64,000 nt of DNA, taken from positions 558,001 to 622,000 of the forward strand of contig NZ_JAASAD010000001.1 of NCBI RefSeq assembly GCF_012726175.1. The letters run 5' to 3'. Both the position numbers and the translations under genes were made by a program. Every line of letters begins with the position of its first letter. Within the stretch, counting starts at the first letter, position 1. Below, piece by piece: positions 49,221 to 58,524 of the stretch. Origin of the DNA: Micromonospora sp. HNM0581 (GTDB taxonomy: Bacteria > Actinomycetota > Actinomycetes > Mycobacteriales > Micromonosporaceae). Below the pieces are notes generated by a model. That model made no database searches, was not told the DNA's origin, and saw nothing but the letters and a program-made list of their open reading frames with translations.

Positions 49221-49979
49221 TCAGACGTTGCGCTCGTACACCATGCGGAGCCCGATCAGCGTGATCATCGGTTCGTGGTGGGTGATAGTCCGGCACTCCT
49301 CACGCACCAGGGAGGCCAACCCTCCGGTCGCGATCACCGCCTTCAACCCGCCCAGTTCGGCTGCCATCCGGTCGACGATCCGGTCCACCTGCCCCGCGAA
49401 ACCGAAGTACAGGCCCGACTGCAGGCACTCGACGGTGTTCTTGCCGATCACCGAGCGGGGTCGGGTCGCCTCGACCTTGCGTAACTGGGCGGCGCGGGCA
49501 GCGAGCGCGTCGAAGGAGATCTCGATGCCCGGGGCGAACGCACCGCCGAGGAACTCGCCCCGGCCACTGATCACGTCGAAGTTGGTCGTCGTGCCGAAAT
49601 CGACCACGATCGACGGTCCGCCGTAAAGGGTGTAGGCGGCCAGAGTGTTGACCACCCGGTCCGAGCCCACCTCCTTCGGGTTGTCGATGGCCAGCTGCAC
49701 CCCGGTGCGCACGCCGGGCTCGACGATGACACTCGGCAGCTCCCCGTAGTAGCGGGTGAGCATGGTCCGCAGCGAGCGCAGGGCCGCCGGGACCGTCGAG
49801 CAGGCGGCCACCCCGGTGATCTCGACGGCGTCGCCGGCGAGCAGCCCTCGGAACATCAGACCCAGTTCGTCGGCGGTCGAGCGGGCATCGGTCTTGATCC
49901 GCCAGGAGTGCACCAGCTTGTCGCCGTCGAAGGTCGCCAGCACGGTGTTCGTGTTCCCGATGTCGATGCAGAGCAGCAC
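49221..49979 (-). CDS. coaX: Type III pantothenate kinase
   Basis: 252 residues, ASKHA-fold kinase for the first step of CoA synthesis from pantothenate. Phosphate-binding CIDIGNTNTVLATFDG, catalytic Asp region NPKEVGSDRVVNTLAA, VDFGTTTNFDVISGRGEFLG and GGLASLV. The CoaX type is insensitive to CoA feedback by family. It starts 19 bp after nadC on the same strand; pantothenate for this enzyme is made by the panD-panC genes 4 kb away. Confidence 0.95.
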   Translation of the reverse strand: MLLCIDIGNTNTVLATFDGDKLVHSWRIKTDARSTADELGLMFRGLLAGDAVEITGVAACSTVPAALRSLRTMLTRYYGELPSVIVEPGVRTGVQLAIDNPKEVGSDRVVNTLAAYTLYGGPSIVVDFGTTTNFDVISGRGEFLGGAFAPGIEISFDALAARAAQLRKVEATRPRSVIGKNTVECLQSGLYFGFAGQVDRIVDRMAAELGGLKAVIATGGLASLVREECRTITHHEPMITLIGLRMVYERNV

Positions 49980-49998
49980 GCACGCAGCCTAGACGGGC

Positions 49999-50895
49999 TC
50001 AACCCGAACGCAGGTCCAGGGCGATGTCCAGGATCGGTGCGGAGTGGGTGAGCGCGCCGACGGAAAGGAAGTCGACCCCGGTGGCGCCGACCGCTGGCGC
50101 GTCGGCGAGGGTCAGCCCGCCGGTCGCCTCCAACTCGGCCCGGTCACCGACCGCGGCCACCACCTCGGCGAGCAGAGCCGGAGGCATGTTGTCGAGCAGG
50201 AGGAAATCGGCACCGGCCTCGACCGCCTCCACCGCCTCGTCAAGGGTGTCCACCTCCACCTGCACCGGCACCTCCGGAAACGCCTCCCGCACCCGCCGGT
50301 ACGCGGCGGCGACGCCGCCAGCCGCGAACTTGTGGTTGTCCTTGACCATGGCGACGTCGTACAGACCCATCCGCTTGTTCGTGCCGCCGCCGGCCCGGAC
50401 CGCGTACTTCTCCAGGGCGCGCAGCCCGGGGGTGGTCTTGCGGGTGTCCAGCACCATCGCCTTGCTGCCGGCCAGCGCATCCGCCCAGGCCCGGGTTTGG
50501 GTAGCCACCCCGGACATCCGGCTGAGCAGGTTGAGGGCGGTCCGCTCAGCGGTGAGCAGCACCCGGGTGGGGCCAGTCACCGTGGCCAGCACGTCCCCCC
50601 GGGCGACCCGCTCGCCGTCGTGGGCCACAAGCGAAACCTCAACGGTACGCCCGGAAGCGGTGGCCACCGCGGCCAGCTCGAAAACGGCGGCGGCGACCGC
50701 CAACCCAGCCACCACCCCGTCGGCACGGGCCACCACGTCGGCGGTGTCGGTCTGCGCCGCGGGGACGGTGGCCGTGCTCGTCACGTCGAGCCCGTCCGGT
50801 CCGAGATCCTCGACGAGCGCATTCTCCACGACCCTGCGCACCTGATCCGGGTCCAGCCCCGCCACCCGCAGCATCCGCTCCGTCTCGCCGGTCAT
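49999..50895 (-). CDS. nadC: Quinolinate phosphoribosyltransferase
   Basis: 298 residues, making nicotinate mononucleotide from quinolinate and PRPP. Active-site Arg/Lys/His elements are in VLDTRKTTPGLRALEKYAV and MGLYDVAMVKDNHK; the acidic GADFLLLDNMPP and LEATGGLTLADA complete the barrel. ATG 50895 overlaps the nadB stop (TGATG) with a strong AGGAGAGG site, so NadB and NadC are translationally coupled. Confidence 0.95.
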   Translation of the reverse strand: MTGETERMLRVAGLDPDQVRRVVENALVEDLGPDGLDVTSTATVPAAQTDTADVVARADGVVAGLAVAAAVFELAAVATASGRTVEVSLVAHDGERVARGDVLATVTGPTRVLLTAERTALNLLSRMSGVATQTRAWADALAGSKAMVLDTRKTTPGLRALEKYAVRAGGGTNKRMGLYDVAMVKDNHKFAAGGVAAAYRRVREAFPEVPVQVEVDTLDEAVEAVEAGADFLLLDNMPPALLAEVVAAVGDRAELEATGGLTLADAPAVGATGVDFLSVGALTHSAPILDIALDLRSG

Positions 50896-52586
50896 CACCT
50901 CTCCTCCCACCCGGTGGTCAACTCACCCTGTCCGCCCACGGCACCGATCAGGTGGCCGTGCCACCGCTCGTCGTCCACCGGGAAGTCCTCCCGCCAGTGG
51001 CAGCCTCGGGTCTCCCGACGGGCGTACGCCGCAGCGACGAGCGTGGCGGCCACCGTGAGCAGGTTCGTCGCCTCCCAGTCGGCGGTACGCGGGGTGCCGC
51101 GGGCGACGCCCAACTCGACCAGTTCGACGGCAGTACCGGTCAACGTCGCAGCTGAGCGGAGCACCCCGGCGCCCCGGGTCATCGCCCGTTGCAACACCGG
51201 CGTGGCGCCGGCCGGCAGCACCCAGCCGCCCTCCCCGCGCCACGCGCCGGTGTCTGCCGGGTGGGCCTGCTCGGGCAGGCCGGACGCCACGTCGTCGGCG
51301 ATCCGACGGGAGAAAACCAACCCTTCCAACAGCGAGTTGCTGGCCAGCCGGTTCGCGCCGTGCACTCCGGTGCAGGCGACCTCGCCGCAGGCGTACAGGC
51401 CCGGGATCGAGGTCCGGCCACGCAGGTCGGTGCGGACCCCGCCGGAGGCGTAGTGCGCCGCCGGCGCCACCGGGATCAGGTCGGTTCCCGGGTCGACGCC
51501 GATGGCCAGGCACGACGCGACGATCGTGGGGAACCGGCGGGCCAGGAAGTCGCCGCCGAGGTGACGGGCGTCAAGGTGGACATGGTCATCACCGTTGGCC
51601 AGCAATACCCGGTGGATGCCTTTGGCCACCACGTCACGGGGGGCCAGTTCAGCCAGTTCGTGCTGGCCGAGCATGAAGCGCTTCCCGTCCCCGTCGACCA
51701 GGTGCGCACCCTCGCCCCGTAGCGCCTCGGAGACCAACGGCTGCTGGGCGTGCCCGGTACCGGGCACGCGGGAGCGTTGCGGCACGATGAGCGCGGTCGG
51801 GTGGAACTGGACGAACTCGATATCGGTGACCGCTGCGCCCGCCCGCATGGCGAGGGCGACGCCGTCGCCGGTGGAGACCGCCGGATTGGTGGTGGCCGCG
51901 AAGATCTGCCCCATGCCGCCGGTGGCCAACACCACCGCCCGGGCCAGCAGGGCCCCGACACCGTCCTCGCTGCCCTCGCCGAGCACGTGCAGCGTGATCC
52001 CGCAGGCAGCACCGAGCCCGCCCGGACCGTCGCCGCGGGCGCGGAGCAGGTCCAGCACCAACGCGTGCTCGACGAGCCTGATCCACGGGTCACGGCGTAC
52101 CGCTTCGTGCAGTGCCCGCTGCACCTCCGCACCTGTCGCGTCACCACCCGCGTGCACGATCCGGTCGGCCCGGTGCCCACCCTCCCGGGTGAGCATCAAC
52201 GAGCCGTCGGCGTTGCGGTCGAACTCGGCGCCGAGACGCATCAGTTCCCGCAGCCGGGCGGGCCCCTCCTCGACCAGCACCCGGACCGCGGCCGGGTCAC
52301 ACAGGCCCACGCCGGCGATCTCCGTGTCGGTGGCGTGCATCTGCGGGGTGTCGGTCGGGTCGAGGACCGCAGCGATGCCACCCTGCGCCCAGCGGGTCGA
52401 TCCCTCGTCGATGTCGACCTTGGTGACCACTGTGACGTGCAGGCCCGCCTCGCGCAGATGCAGCGCGGCGGTCAGCCCGGCCACCCCGGACCCGACCACG
52501 ATCACGTCGGTGGTCTCCACCCATCCGGGTGCCGGGGCGGCCAGCCGGCGTGGCAGTGCCGGCAGACCGACGGTCGGTAGATCCAT
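50895..52586 (-). CDS. nadB: L-aspartate oxidase
   Basis: FAD enzyme giving iminoaspartate for NAD synthesis, 563 residues from ATG 52586. FAD Rossmann motif DVIVVGSGVAGLTAALHL, substrate/FAD region STRWAQGGIAAVLDP, HAGGDATGAE, ATGGMGQIFAATTNPAVSTG and catalytic Arg-His elements around HYASGGVRTDLRG and GVHGANRLASNSLLEGLVF, then the C-terminal helical domain. The expected partner nadA (quinolinate synthase) is not in the window, so the operon is incomplete here. Confidence 0.95.
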   Translation of the reverse strand: MDLPTVGLPALPRRLAAPAPGWVETTDVIVVGSGVAGLTAALHLREAGLHVTVVTKVDIDEGSTRWAQGGIAAVLDPTDTPQMHATDTEIAGVGLCDPAAVRVLVEEGPARLRELMRLGAEFDRNADGSLMLTREGGHRADRIVHAGGDATGAEVQRALHEAVRRDPWIRLVEHALVLDLLRARGDGPGGLGAACGITLHVLGEGSEDGVGALLARAVVLATGGMGQIFAATTNPAVSTGDGVALAMRAGAAVTDIEFVQFHPTALIVPQRSRVPGTGHAQQPLVSEALRGEGAHLVDGDGKRFMLGQHELAELAPRDVVAKGIHRVLLANGDDHVHLDARHLGGDFLARRFPTIVASCLAIGVDPGTDLIPVAPAAHYASGGVRTDLRGRTSIPGLYACGEVACTGVHGANRLASNSLLEGLVFSRRIADDVASGLPEQAHPADTGAWRGEGGWVLPAGATPVLQRAMTRGAGVLRSAATLTGTAVELVELGVARGTPRTADWEATNLLTVAATLVAAAYARRETRGCHWREDFPVDDERWHGHLIGAVGGQGELTTGWEER

Positions 52587-52647
52587 ACCCCAAGTCAACC
52601 CGAGCGTCCTTCGTCTCGGGCGGCGGGGGCGGGAAGAGTGGTTCCGG

Positions 52648-53544
52648 CTACTTCGTCCGAACCGGGAGTGCGGTCGGGCCGGCGCCCTTGAGCGTCCCGG
52701 TCACCCGACGGTCACTCAGCCACAGGTAGCACCGGACCCCGCGGTCACCCACCCGCCAACGACCGGCGCTCGGCGGACGTACCACCACGTCCGCGCGGAA
52801 GATCAGATCGTCGTCGTCCGGCACACCGGCGAAGCGGGCGAGAACCGAGCGGCAACCCGCGTAGAGGGCCGCCCACTGCGTACTTCGCGTCGGATACTGG
52901 CGGTCCGGGGCCGGCCAGACTCCGGCGAACTCGGCGTTGTGGCGCTCGGTGCACGCCACCGGCACCAGGGCCTGCACCACGCCGCTCCCGTCGGCACGCG
53001 TCTGCTGGCAGCCCAGCCGCAGCGGCGACGCCGTCCGGAGCGAGTCCCGCAACGAGCCGGTACGAAGTACGACCCGGGCACCAGCCTCCACCGTGTTGAC
53101 CTCCATCAGGTCGCAGCGGTACCAGCGCGACCCGGCCGCCCAGCCCGGCTCGGACGGCACCGCGACCGCCAACCGGAGCCGCCCGACCCGCCAGTTGTCA
53201 CCGACGTGGACGTTGGCCCGGTTGTCGCACTCGACGAAGGCGGTACGCAGTTCCGAGGAGCCGGTCGAGGGAGGATCATCCTGTTCTGCGGGGAAACCGC
53301 CGACGTACACCGTCTCCGTCCGGTGCGGAGTGGCGCAATCCACCGGCGCGTACGCCCCCAGCGGCACCACCTCGGCGAAATCGGCCTCGTGGCAGATCCC
53401 GGCAACCGGGGTGAAGGGCCCGGGCGGCGGCAGTACGGCCCAGTCGTCCACCAGGTCGCCGTCCAGCCCGCCAGGCGGCCCGCATCCGGCCAGCAACGCC
53501 GCCAAGACGATGGCGGTGGCCAGGCTCCTCGTCGCACGCTGCAT
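52648..53544 (-). CDS. Septum-formation-type secreted lipoprotein
   Basis: 298 residues with signal peptide and lipobox LAALLAGC. Two repeated Cys-rich modules, GICHEADFAEVVPLG...VDCATPHRTETVYVGGF and LRLGCQQTRADG...VACTERHNAEFAGVW, match the septum formation (PF13845-like) repeat; each unit has the C-x-x-x-H pattern. Possibly an envelope protein near division sites, but function is not established. It sits 61 bp upstream of nadB with no obvious link to NAD synthesis. Confidence 0.82.
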   Translation of the reverse strand: MQRATRSLATAIVLAALLAGCGPPGGLDGDLVDDWAVLPPPGPFTPVAGICHEADFAEVVPLGAYAPVDCATPHRTETVYVGGFPAEQDDPPSTGSSELRTAFVECDNRANVHVGDNWRVGRLRLAVAVPSEPGWAAGSRWYRCDLMEVNTVEAGARVVLRTGSLRDSLRTASPLRLGCQQTRADGSGVVQALVPVACTERHNAEFAGVWPAPDRQYPTRSTQWAALYAGCRSVLARFAGVPDDDDLIFRADVVVRPPSAGRWRVGDRGVRCYLWLSDRRVTGTLKGAGPTALPVRTK

Positions 53545-53711
53545 TGGCGCCGCCTCCCCCAGTCAGCGACCGTCCCCCGACGGCACCCTCAGGGTAACCA
53601 GAAATGACCTTCCGGTGACAGACCGGATTCCGCGGACGGGCGTCACAGCCGGTCGGCGAGAGCGCAGCACGGTGGCGCCGGCGACGCCGATGACCCGGGC
53701 GCTCCAGCCCG

Positions 53712-54131
53712 CTAGACCGACAGCGGGTTCGGCACCGGCGCGCCTGCGGTACCGGGCGCGGGGGTCGACGGATCGCCGCCGATGTCGACGGCCTTGTTGT
53801 CGGCGTCCACGTGCACCACCCGAGGACGGTACGCACGGGCCTCGGCGTCGTCCATCTGCCCGTACGAGATGAGGATGACCAGATCACCTGGATGCACCAG
53901 GTGCGCGGCCGCGCCGTTGATACCGATCACGCCGCTGCCCCGCCGACCGGGGATGACATACGTTTCCAGTCGGGCTCCGTTGGTGATGTCGACGATCGCC
54001 ACCTGCTCGCCGGGGAGCAGGTCGGCGGCGTCGAGAAGGTCCTCGTCGACGGTCACCGAGCCGACGTAGTGCAGGTCCGCCTGGGTCACCGTGGCCCGGT
54101 GGATCTTGGACTTGAGCATCGTGCGGAACAT
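53712..54131 (-). CDS. panD: Aspartate 1-decarboxylase precursor
   Basis: 139 residues. The self-cleaving Gly-Ser pair is in [13 protein letters not shown] (Ser25 becomes the pyruvoyl group), with Lys9 in [13 protein letters not shown] and the tyrosine loop [20 protein letters not shown]. It makes beta-alanine for pantothenate. A 20-residue Pro/Ala tail is longer than in E. coli, and actinobacterial PanD tails can affect PanZ-independent regulation. ATG 54131 rather than the upstream in-frame ATG is the homologous start. It follows panC by 27 bp. Confidence 0.95.
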   Translation of the reverse strand: MFRTMLKSKIHRATVTQADLHYVGSVTVDEDLLDAADLLPGEQVAIVDITNGARLETYVIPGRRGSGVIGINGAAAHLVHPGDLVILISYGQMDDAEARAYRPRVVHVDADNKAVDIGGDPSTPAPGTAGAPVPNPLSV

Positions 54132-54158
54132 CGGGACGCCTTTCACGGGCACGGGTGG

Positions 54159-55049
54159 TCAGGATTTCGGGTCGAGCCGGATCTCAGCGTTGTCGATCAA
54201 TCGGGTACCGCCCACCCACGCAGCCACGAGCAGCCGGGCCGGACCACGGACCGGACCAGGCTCCAGATCAGCGTCGGTGAGCACCAGGTAGTCCAGCCGC
54301 GCGCCGGGTTCACCGGCACCGAAAGCGAGGTGGGCCGCGGAGAGCACCGAGCCGGCGTCTCGACCGGCCGCAGCAGCCTCGGCACCTGCCCGCAACGCCC
54401 GGGACAGGTTGAGCGCCACCGAGCGTTCAACCGGCGAGAGGTAGCGGTTGCGGCTGGACAACGCCAGGCCGTCCGGTTCCCGGACCGTAGGCACCCCGAT
54501 CACCTCGACCGGGACATCCAGATCACGGCACATCCGCCGGACCAGGGTCAGCTGCTGGAAATCCTTCTCACCGAAGAAGGTCAGGTCCGCTCGGGTGAGC
54601 TGGAGCAGCTTCAGCACCACGGTGAGCACGCCGTGGAAGAACCCCGGCCGGCTCAGCCCCTCCAGATCCTCACCGAGCGACCCCGGGCTGACCCGGACCA
54701 CCGGCTCGCCACCGGGGTACATCTCCGCCACCGAGGGAGCGAAGACCAGGTCCACGCGCGCCCGTCGGCAGACCTCCAGATCATCTTCGAGGGTACGCGG
54801 GTAGCGGTCGAAATCCTCGTTCGGCCCAAACTGCAACGGGTTCACGAAGATCGTCACGATCAGGTGGTCGACCCGAGCCCGGGCCTGGCGCAGCAACGTC
54901 TCGTGCCCCTCGTGCAACGCGCCCATGGTCATCACCACCCCCACCGTCCCGGTGCAGGCGGACCGCGCCCTGGCCAGGTCGGCCCTGGTGTGCACCAGCT
55001 CCGTCACGTGATCCACCTCGCTCGGCACCTGTCCTGCATCGATCGTCAC
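54159..55049 (-). CDS. panC: Pantothenate synthetase
   Basis: 296 residues, ATP-dependent condensation of pantoate and beta-alanine. HIGH-type motif [14 protein letters not shown], then [35 protein letters not shown] and the KMSKS-like [15 protein letters not shown] 55049 overlaps the stop of the DUF2520 gene (GTGA), so the two are coupled and on one mRNA with panD. No panB or classical panE lies in the window. Confidence 0.96.
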   Translation of the reverse strand: MTIDAGQVPSEVDHVTELVHTRADLARARSACTGTVGVVMTMGALHEGHETLLRQARARVDHLIVTIFVNPLQFGPNEDFDRYPRTLEDDLEVCRRARVDLVFAPSVAEMYPGGEPVVRVSPGSLGEDLEGLSRPGFFHGVLTVVLKLLQLTRADLTFFGEKDFQQLTLVRRMCRDLDVPVEVIGVPTVREPDGLALSSRNRYLSPVERSVALNLSRALRAGAEAAAAGRDAGSVLSAAHLAFGAGEPGARLDYLVLTDADLEPGPVRGPARLLVAAWVGGTRLIDNAEIRLDPKS

Positions 55050-55999
55050 GTCGTCACCCCACTCCGGTAGGCGTCCAGGACGTCGAGCACCGGCGCGACG
55101 TCGATCGCACGTATCCGCCCGGCCGCGACCGCCCGGTCGGCGGTACGCCGGGCCAGTACGACATAGACATCGACCACCTCAGGCGCAGCACCGGTGAGCC
55201 GCGCCAGGTGCCGTCGCACCGTGCCGGCGTCGCCTCGGGAGACCGGGCCGGTCAACGCGTCGTCGCCGAGGCGTAACGCGTTCTCCAGCGCGGCCCGCAG
55301 CAGCGGCGCAAGCACCTTCTCGGGCTGACCCACTCCGGCGTCGCGCAGCAGGCCAGCCGCCTCGTTGACCAAGGTCACCAGGTGGTTGGCGCCATGTGCC
55401 AACGCCGCGTGATAGAGCGGCCGGTCGGCCTCGGCGATCCACTCGGGCACCCCACCGAGGTCGACCACCAGCCGGGCGGCCAGCGGGCGCAGATCGGCAG
55501 GCACACTCACCCCGTAGGAGATGCCGGGCAGCCGACCGAGGTCGTCCGGCGTACCGGCGAAGGTCATCGCGGGATGCAACGCCAACGGACGGGCACCGGT
55601 CGAACTGGCCGGCTCCAGCACCGCCAGGCCGTGCGCCCCCGAGGTGTGCGCCACCACCTGGCCGGGACGCAGCGCACCGTCGGCGACCAGCCCGGCCACC
55701 ACCCCGGACAGCGCGTCGTCCGGCACAGCGATCAGCAGCAGATCGGTGGCGCTCCGGGCGACCTCGACGGCCGGGCGACAGGGCACCCTCGGCAGCAACA
55801 ACGCGAGGCGGGCACGAGAGGCACCGGACGTGCCGCTGGCCGCGACCACCCGATGACCGGCAGCGGCCAGCGCGGCGCCCAGCGTGGCGCCCACCCGCCC
55901 GGCGCCGATGACGCCGACGGTGAGCACAGCGGGGGTGGCCTGAGCCGGAGCCACAGGCGGCCGGTGGCCGGCCGGATAGGTGCGCAGCGGTGCGCTCAT
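55046..55999 (-). CDS. DUF2520 Rossmann-fold reductase, possibly ketopantoate reductase
   Basis: 317 residues from ATG 55999. NAD(P)-binding [20 protein letters not shown], then [35 protein letters not shown] and a C-terminal helical domain ([20 protein letters not shown]), a fold shared with 6-phosphogluconate-like dehydrogenases and ketopantoate reductases. DUF2520 genes are commonly linked to panC in actinobacteria, which suggests a reductive step in pantoate synthesis, the step PanE performs elsewhere. This role is unproven here. Confidence 0.85.
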   Translation of the reverse strand: MSAPLRTYPAGHRPPVAPAQATPAVLTVGVIGAGRVGATLGAALAAAGHRVVAASGTSGASRARLALLLPRVPCRPAVEVARSATDLLLIAVPDDALSGVVAGLVADGALRPGQVVAHTSGAHGLAVLEPASSTGARPLALHPAMTFAGTPDDLGRLPGISYGVSVPADLRPLAARLVVDLGGVPEWIAEADRPLYHAALAHGANHLVTLVNEAAGLLRDAGVGQPEKVLAPLLRAALENALRLGDDALTGPVSRGDAGTVRRHLARLTGAAPEVVDVYVVLARRTADRAVAAGRIRAIDVAPVLDVLDAYRSGVTT

Positions 56000-56107
56000 G
56001 TCACGATCCAGTCCTCGATGCGGGTACCGGTCGGGGCAAGTATGCGTCGCTGACGCGGACCCGAAACAAGAATGTGTGAAATCGTTCACCGGTGTGAGGA
56101 GCGCCCC

Positions 56108-57229
56108 ATGACGATTCGCTGGCGCGAGGCGATGCGACAAGCCCTCTACGGTCCCGGTGGATTCTTCGTCTCCGGCGCCGGACCGGCGGCACACTTCCGC
56201 ACCAGCGTGCACGCCTCACCGATCTTCGCCACGGCACTGATCCGATTGATCCACCAGCTCGACGCCGCCCTGAACTTCCCCGACCGGTTCGACGTGGTGG
56301 ACGTGGGAGCCGGGCAAGGTGAGCTGGTCAGGGCTCTCTCAGCGGCGGTTCACGGCGAGCCGTCACCCTCGATGCGGACTCCGCTGGCTCGGCGGGTGCG
56401 TTTCACCGCCGTCGAACTCTCCCCACGTCCCGCCGGCCTCCCCGACCAGATCGCCTGGACCAACGAGATCCCCACTGCCGTCACCGGGCTGCTCCTGGCC
56501 ACCGAGTGGCTCGACAACGTCCCCCTCGACCTGGCCACACACATCGACGGCAGCTGGCACTACCTGCTGGTCGACCCCACCACCGGAGCCGAGACGGCAG
56601 GCAGCCGGGTCGATCGCGCGGACGCAGACTGGCTTACCAACTGGTGGCCGGCACCGGACCACGACCTCGCCACCCCGACCGTCCCGAGCCGGTCGGCCCC
56701 GTCGGGTGCCTCCATGGATGTTTCGTTGCTGTGGCCGCGGGCAGAGATCGGGCGGACAAGAGACGAGGCGTGGTCGCGAGCCGTGGACCACGTCGGGCGA
56801 GGGCTGGCGCTGGCCGTGGACTACGGCCACCTGCGAGCGGAGCGGCCGGTCGCCGGGACGCTCGTCGGCTACCGGGGCGGACGGCAGGTGTCCCCGGTGC
56901 CGGACGCCTCCTGCGACGTCACCGCGCACGTCGCCATCGACTCGGTCGCTGCCGCCGGTGAGCGGGCGGCCCGGTGTGCATACCTGCTGACCTCGCAGCG
57001 CGAGGCGCTACATGCCCTCGGGGCCGACGGCGGGCGACCAGGGCTGAGCCTGGCCTCCAGCGACCCGGCCGGCTACCTGCGGGCCCTGGCCACGGCGGCG
57101 GCTGCTGCCGAGCTGACCGACACCACCGGTCTCGGCGGGCACTGGTGGCTGTGGCAGCCGGTCGGCCTGCCCACCGACCGGCTGCCAGTCGGTCAGTCCT
57201 CACCACATGTCCAACGATCTCCCGGCTGA
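56108..57229 (+). CDS. MidA/NDUFAF7-family SAM-dependent methyltransferase (DUF185)
   Basis: 373 residues from ATG 56108, AGGAG six bases upstream. Class I motif I is [16 protein letters not shown], followed by [25 protein letters not shown] and the family segment [19 protein letters not shown]...[14 protein letters not shown]. The mitochondrial member NDUFAF7 dimethylates an Arg of the NDUFS2 subunit of complex I. The next gene here, nuoD, encodes the bacterial NDUFS2 homologue and begins 77 bp after this stop; the pairing suggests NuoD as substrate. I know no direct proof in bacteria. Confidence 0.87.
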   Translation: MTIRWREAMRQALYGPGGFFVSGAGPAAHFRTSVHASPIFATALIRLIHQLDAALNFPDRFDVVDVGAGQGELVRALSAAVHGEPSPSMRTPLARRVRFTAVELSPRPAGLPDQIAWTNEIPTAVTGLLLATEWLDNVPLDLATHIDGSWHYLLVDPTTGAETAGSRVDRADADWLTNWWPAPDHDLATPTVPSRSAPSGASMDVSLLWPRAEIGRTRDEAWSRAVDHVGRGLALAVDYGHLRAERPVAGTLVGYRGGRQVSPVPDASCDVTAHVAIDSVAAAGERAARCAYLLTSQREALHALGADGGRPGLSLASSDPAGYLRALATAAAAAELTDTTGLGGHWWLWQPVGLPTDRLPVGQSSPHVQRSPG

Positions 57230-57305
57230 GCACGCCGCACTTGCGGGTGGGGCCGGGGTGCGGACGGTCGCGTCCCGGTTCGCTGTCCATGGCACGATGG
57301 CGGGC

Positions 57306-58478
57306 ATGACCACGGGCGATCTGCGCGAGCTGACCGTCGGCACCGGCGCCGGCCTGGTGGCGGGCACCGGGGGTGAGCAGCTCGGCGCGGACATGGTGCT
57401 GAACATCGGTCCGCAGCACCCCTCCACACATGGCGTGCTACGGCTCAAACTCGTCCTCGACGGCGAGCGGGTGCTGGCCGCCGAACCGGTCGTCGGCTAC
57501 ATGCACCGAGGTGCCGAAAAGTTGTTCGAGGTACGCGACTACCGGCAGATCATCGTGTTGGCCAACCGGCACGACTGGCTGTCGGCGTTCGCCAACGAGC
57601 TGGGCGTGGTGCTCGCGGTGGAACGGCTGATGGGCATGGAGGTGCCGGAGCGGGCCACCTGGCTGCGGATGGCGCTCGCCGAGTTGAACCGGGTACTCAA
57701 CCACCTGATGTTCCTCGGCTCCTATCCGCTGGAGATCGGCGCGATCACCCCGATGTTCTACGCCTTCCGGGAACGCGAAACCCTCCAGGCGGTGATGGAG
57801 GAGGTCTCCGGGGGGCGGATCCACTACATGTTCAACCGGGTCGGTGGCCTCAAAGAGGAGGTGCCAGCCGGGTGGACCGGACGGGCCCGAGCCGCCGTCG
57901 GTGAGGTACGCCGCCGAATGCCGGACCTGGACAACCTGATCCGTCGGAACGAGATCTTCCTGGCCCGTACCGTCGGGGTGGGGGTGCTCTCGGCGGCTGA
58001 GGCTGCCGCCTTCGGGGCCTCCGGTCCGGTGGCCCGGGCATCCGGTCTCGACCTCGACCTGCGCAGGGACGAACCGTACCTGGCCTACGACCAGCTCGAC
58101 GTGCCCGTGGTGACGAAGACAGCAGGCGACTGCCACGCCCGCTTCGAGGTGCTGCTCGACCAGGTGTACGCCTCACTCGACCTGGCGGAGCAGTGCCTGG
58201 AGCGGGTCGACCGGCTCACCGGGCCGATCAACACCAGACTGCCGAAGGTGCTCAAGGCACCCGAGGGGCACACGTACGCCTGGACGGAGAATCCGCTCGG
58301 CATCAACGGCTACTACCTGGTCTCCCGGGGCGAGAAGACGCCGTGGCGACTCAAGTTGCGCACCGCCTCGTACGCCAACGTGCAGGCCCTGGCCACCCTG
58401 CTGCCCGGCTGTCTGGTACCGGACCTGATCGCCATTCTCGGCTCGATGTTCTTCGTGGTCGGCGACATCGACAAGTGA
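57306..58478 (+). CDS. nuoD: Stand-alone NuoD-type NADH-quinone oxidoreductase subunit
   Basis: 390 residues from ATG 57306 (ATG 57297 also possible). The 49-kDa family is unmistakable: [73 protein letters not shown] and the C-terminal [20 protein letters not shown]. In the main nuo operon it is flanked by nuoC and nuoE; none is here, so this is an isolated paralogue. It may join an alternative complex I or group 4 hydrogenase-like complex. It follows the MidA-type methyltransferase gene. Confidence 0.93.
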   Translation: MTTGDLRELTVGTGAGLVAGTGGEQLGADMVLNIGPQHPSTHGVLRLKLVLDGERVLAAEPVVGYMHRGAEKLFEVRDYRQIIVLANRHDWLSAFANELGVVLAVERLMGMEVPERATWLRMALAELNRVLNHLMFLGSYPLEIGAITPMFYAFRERETLQAVMEEVSGGRIHYMFNRVGGLKEEVPAGWTGRARAAVGEVRRRMPDLDNLIRRNEIFLARTVGVGVLSAAEAAAFGASGPVARASGLDLDLRRDEPYLAYDQLDVPVVTKTAGDCHARFEVLLDQVYASLDLAEQCLERVDRLTGPINTRLPKVLKAPEGHTYAWTENPLGINGYYLVSRGEKTPWRLKLRTASYANVQALATLLPGCLVPDLIAILGSMFFVVGDIDK

Positions 58479-58524
58479 CGGCCCCTGCACCAGCTCTCGT
58501 ACGCGGGTGGCGTCGTCCGTCAGG

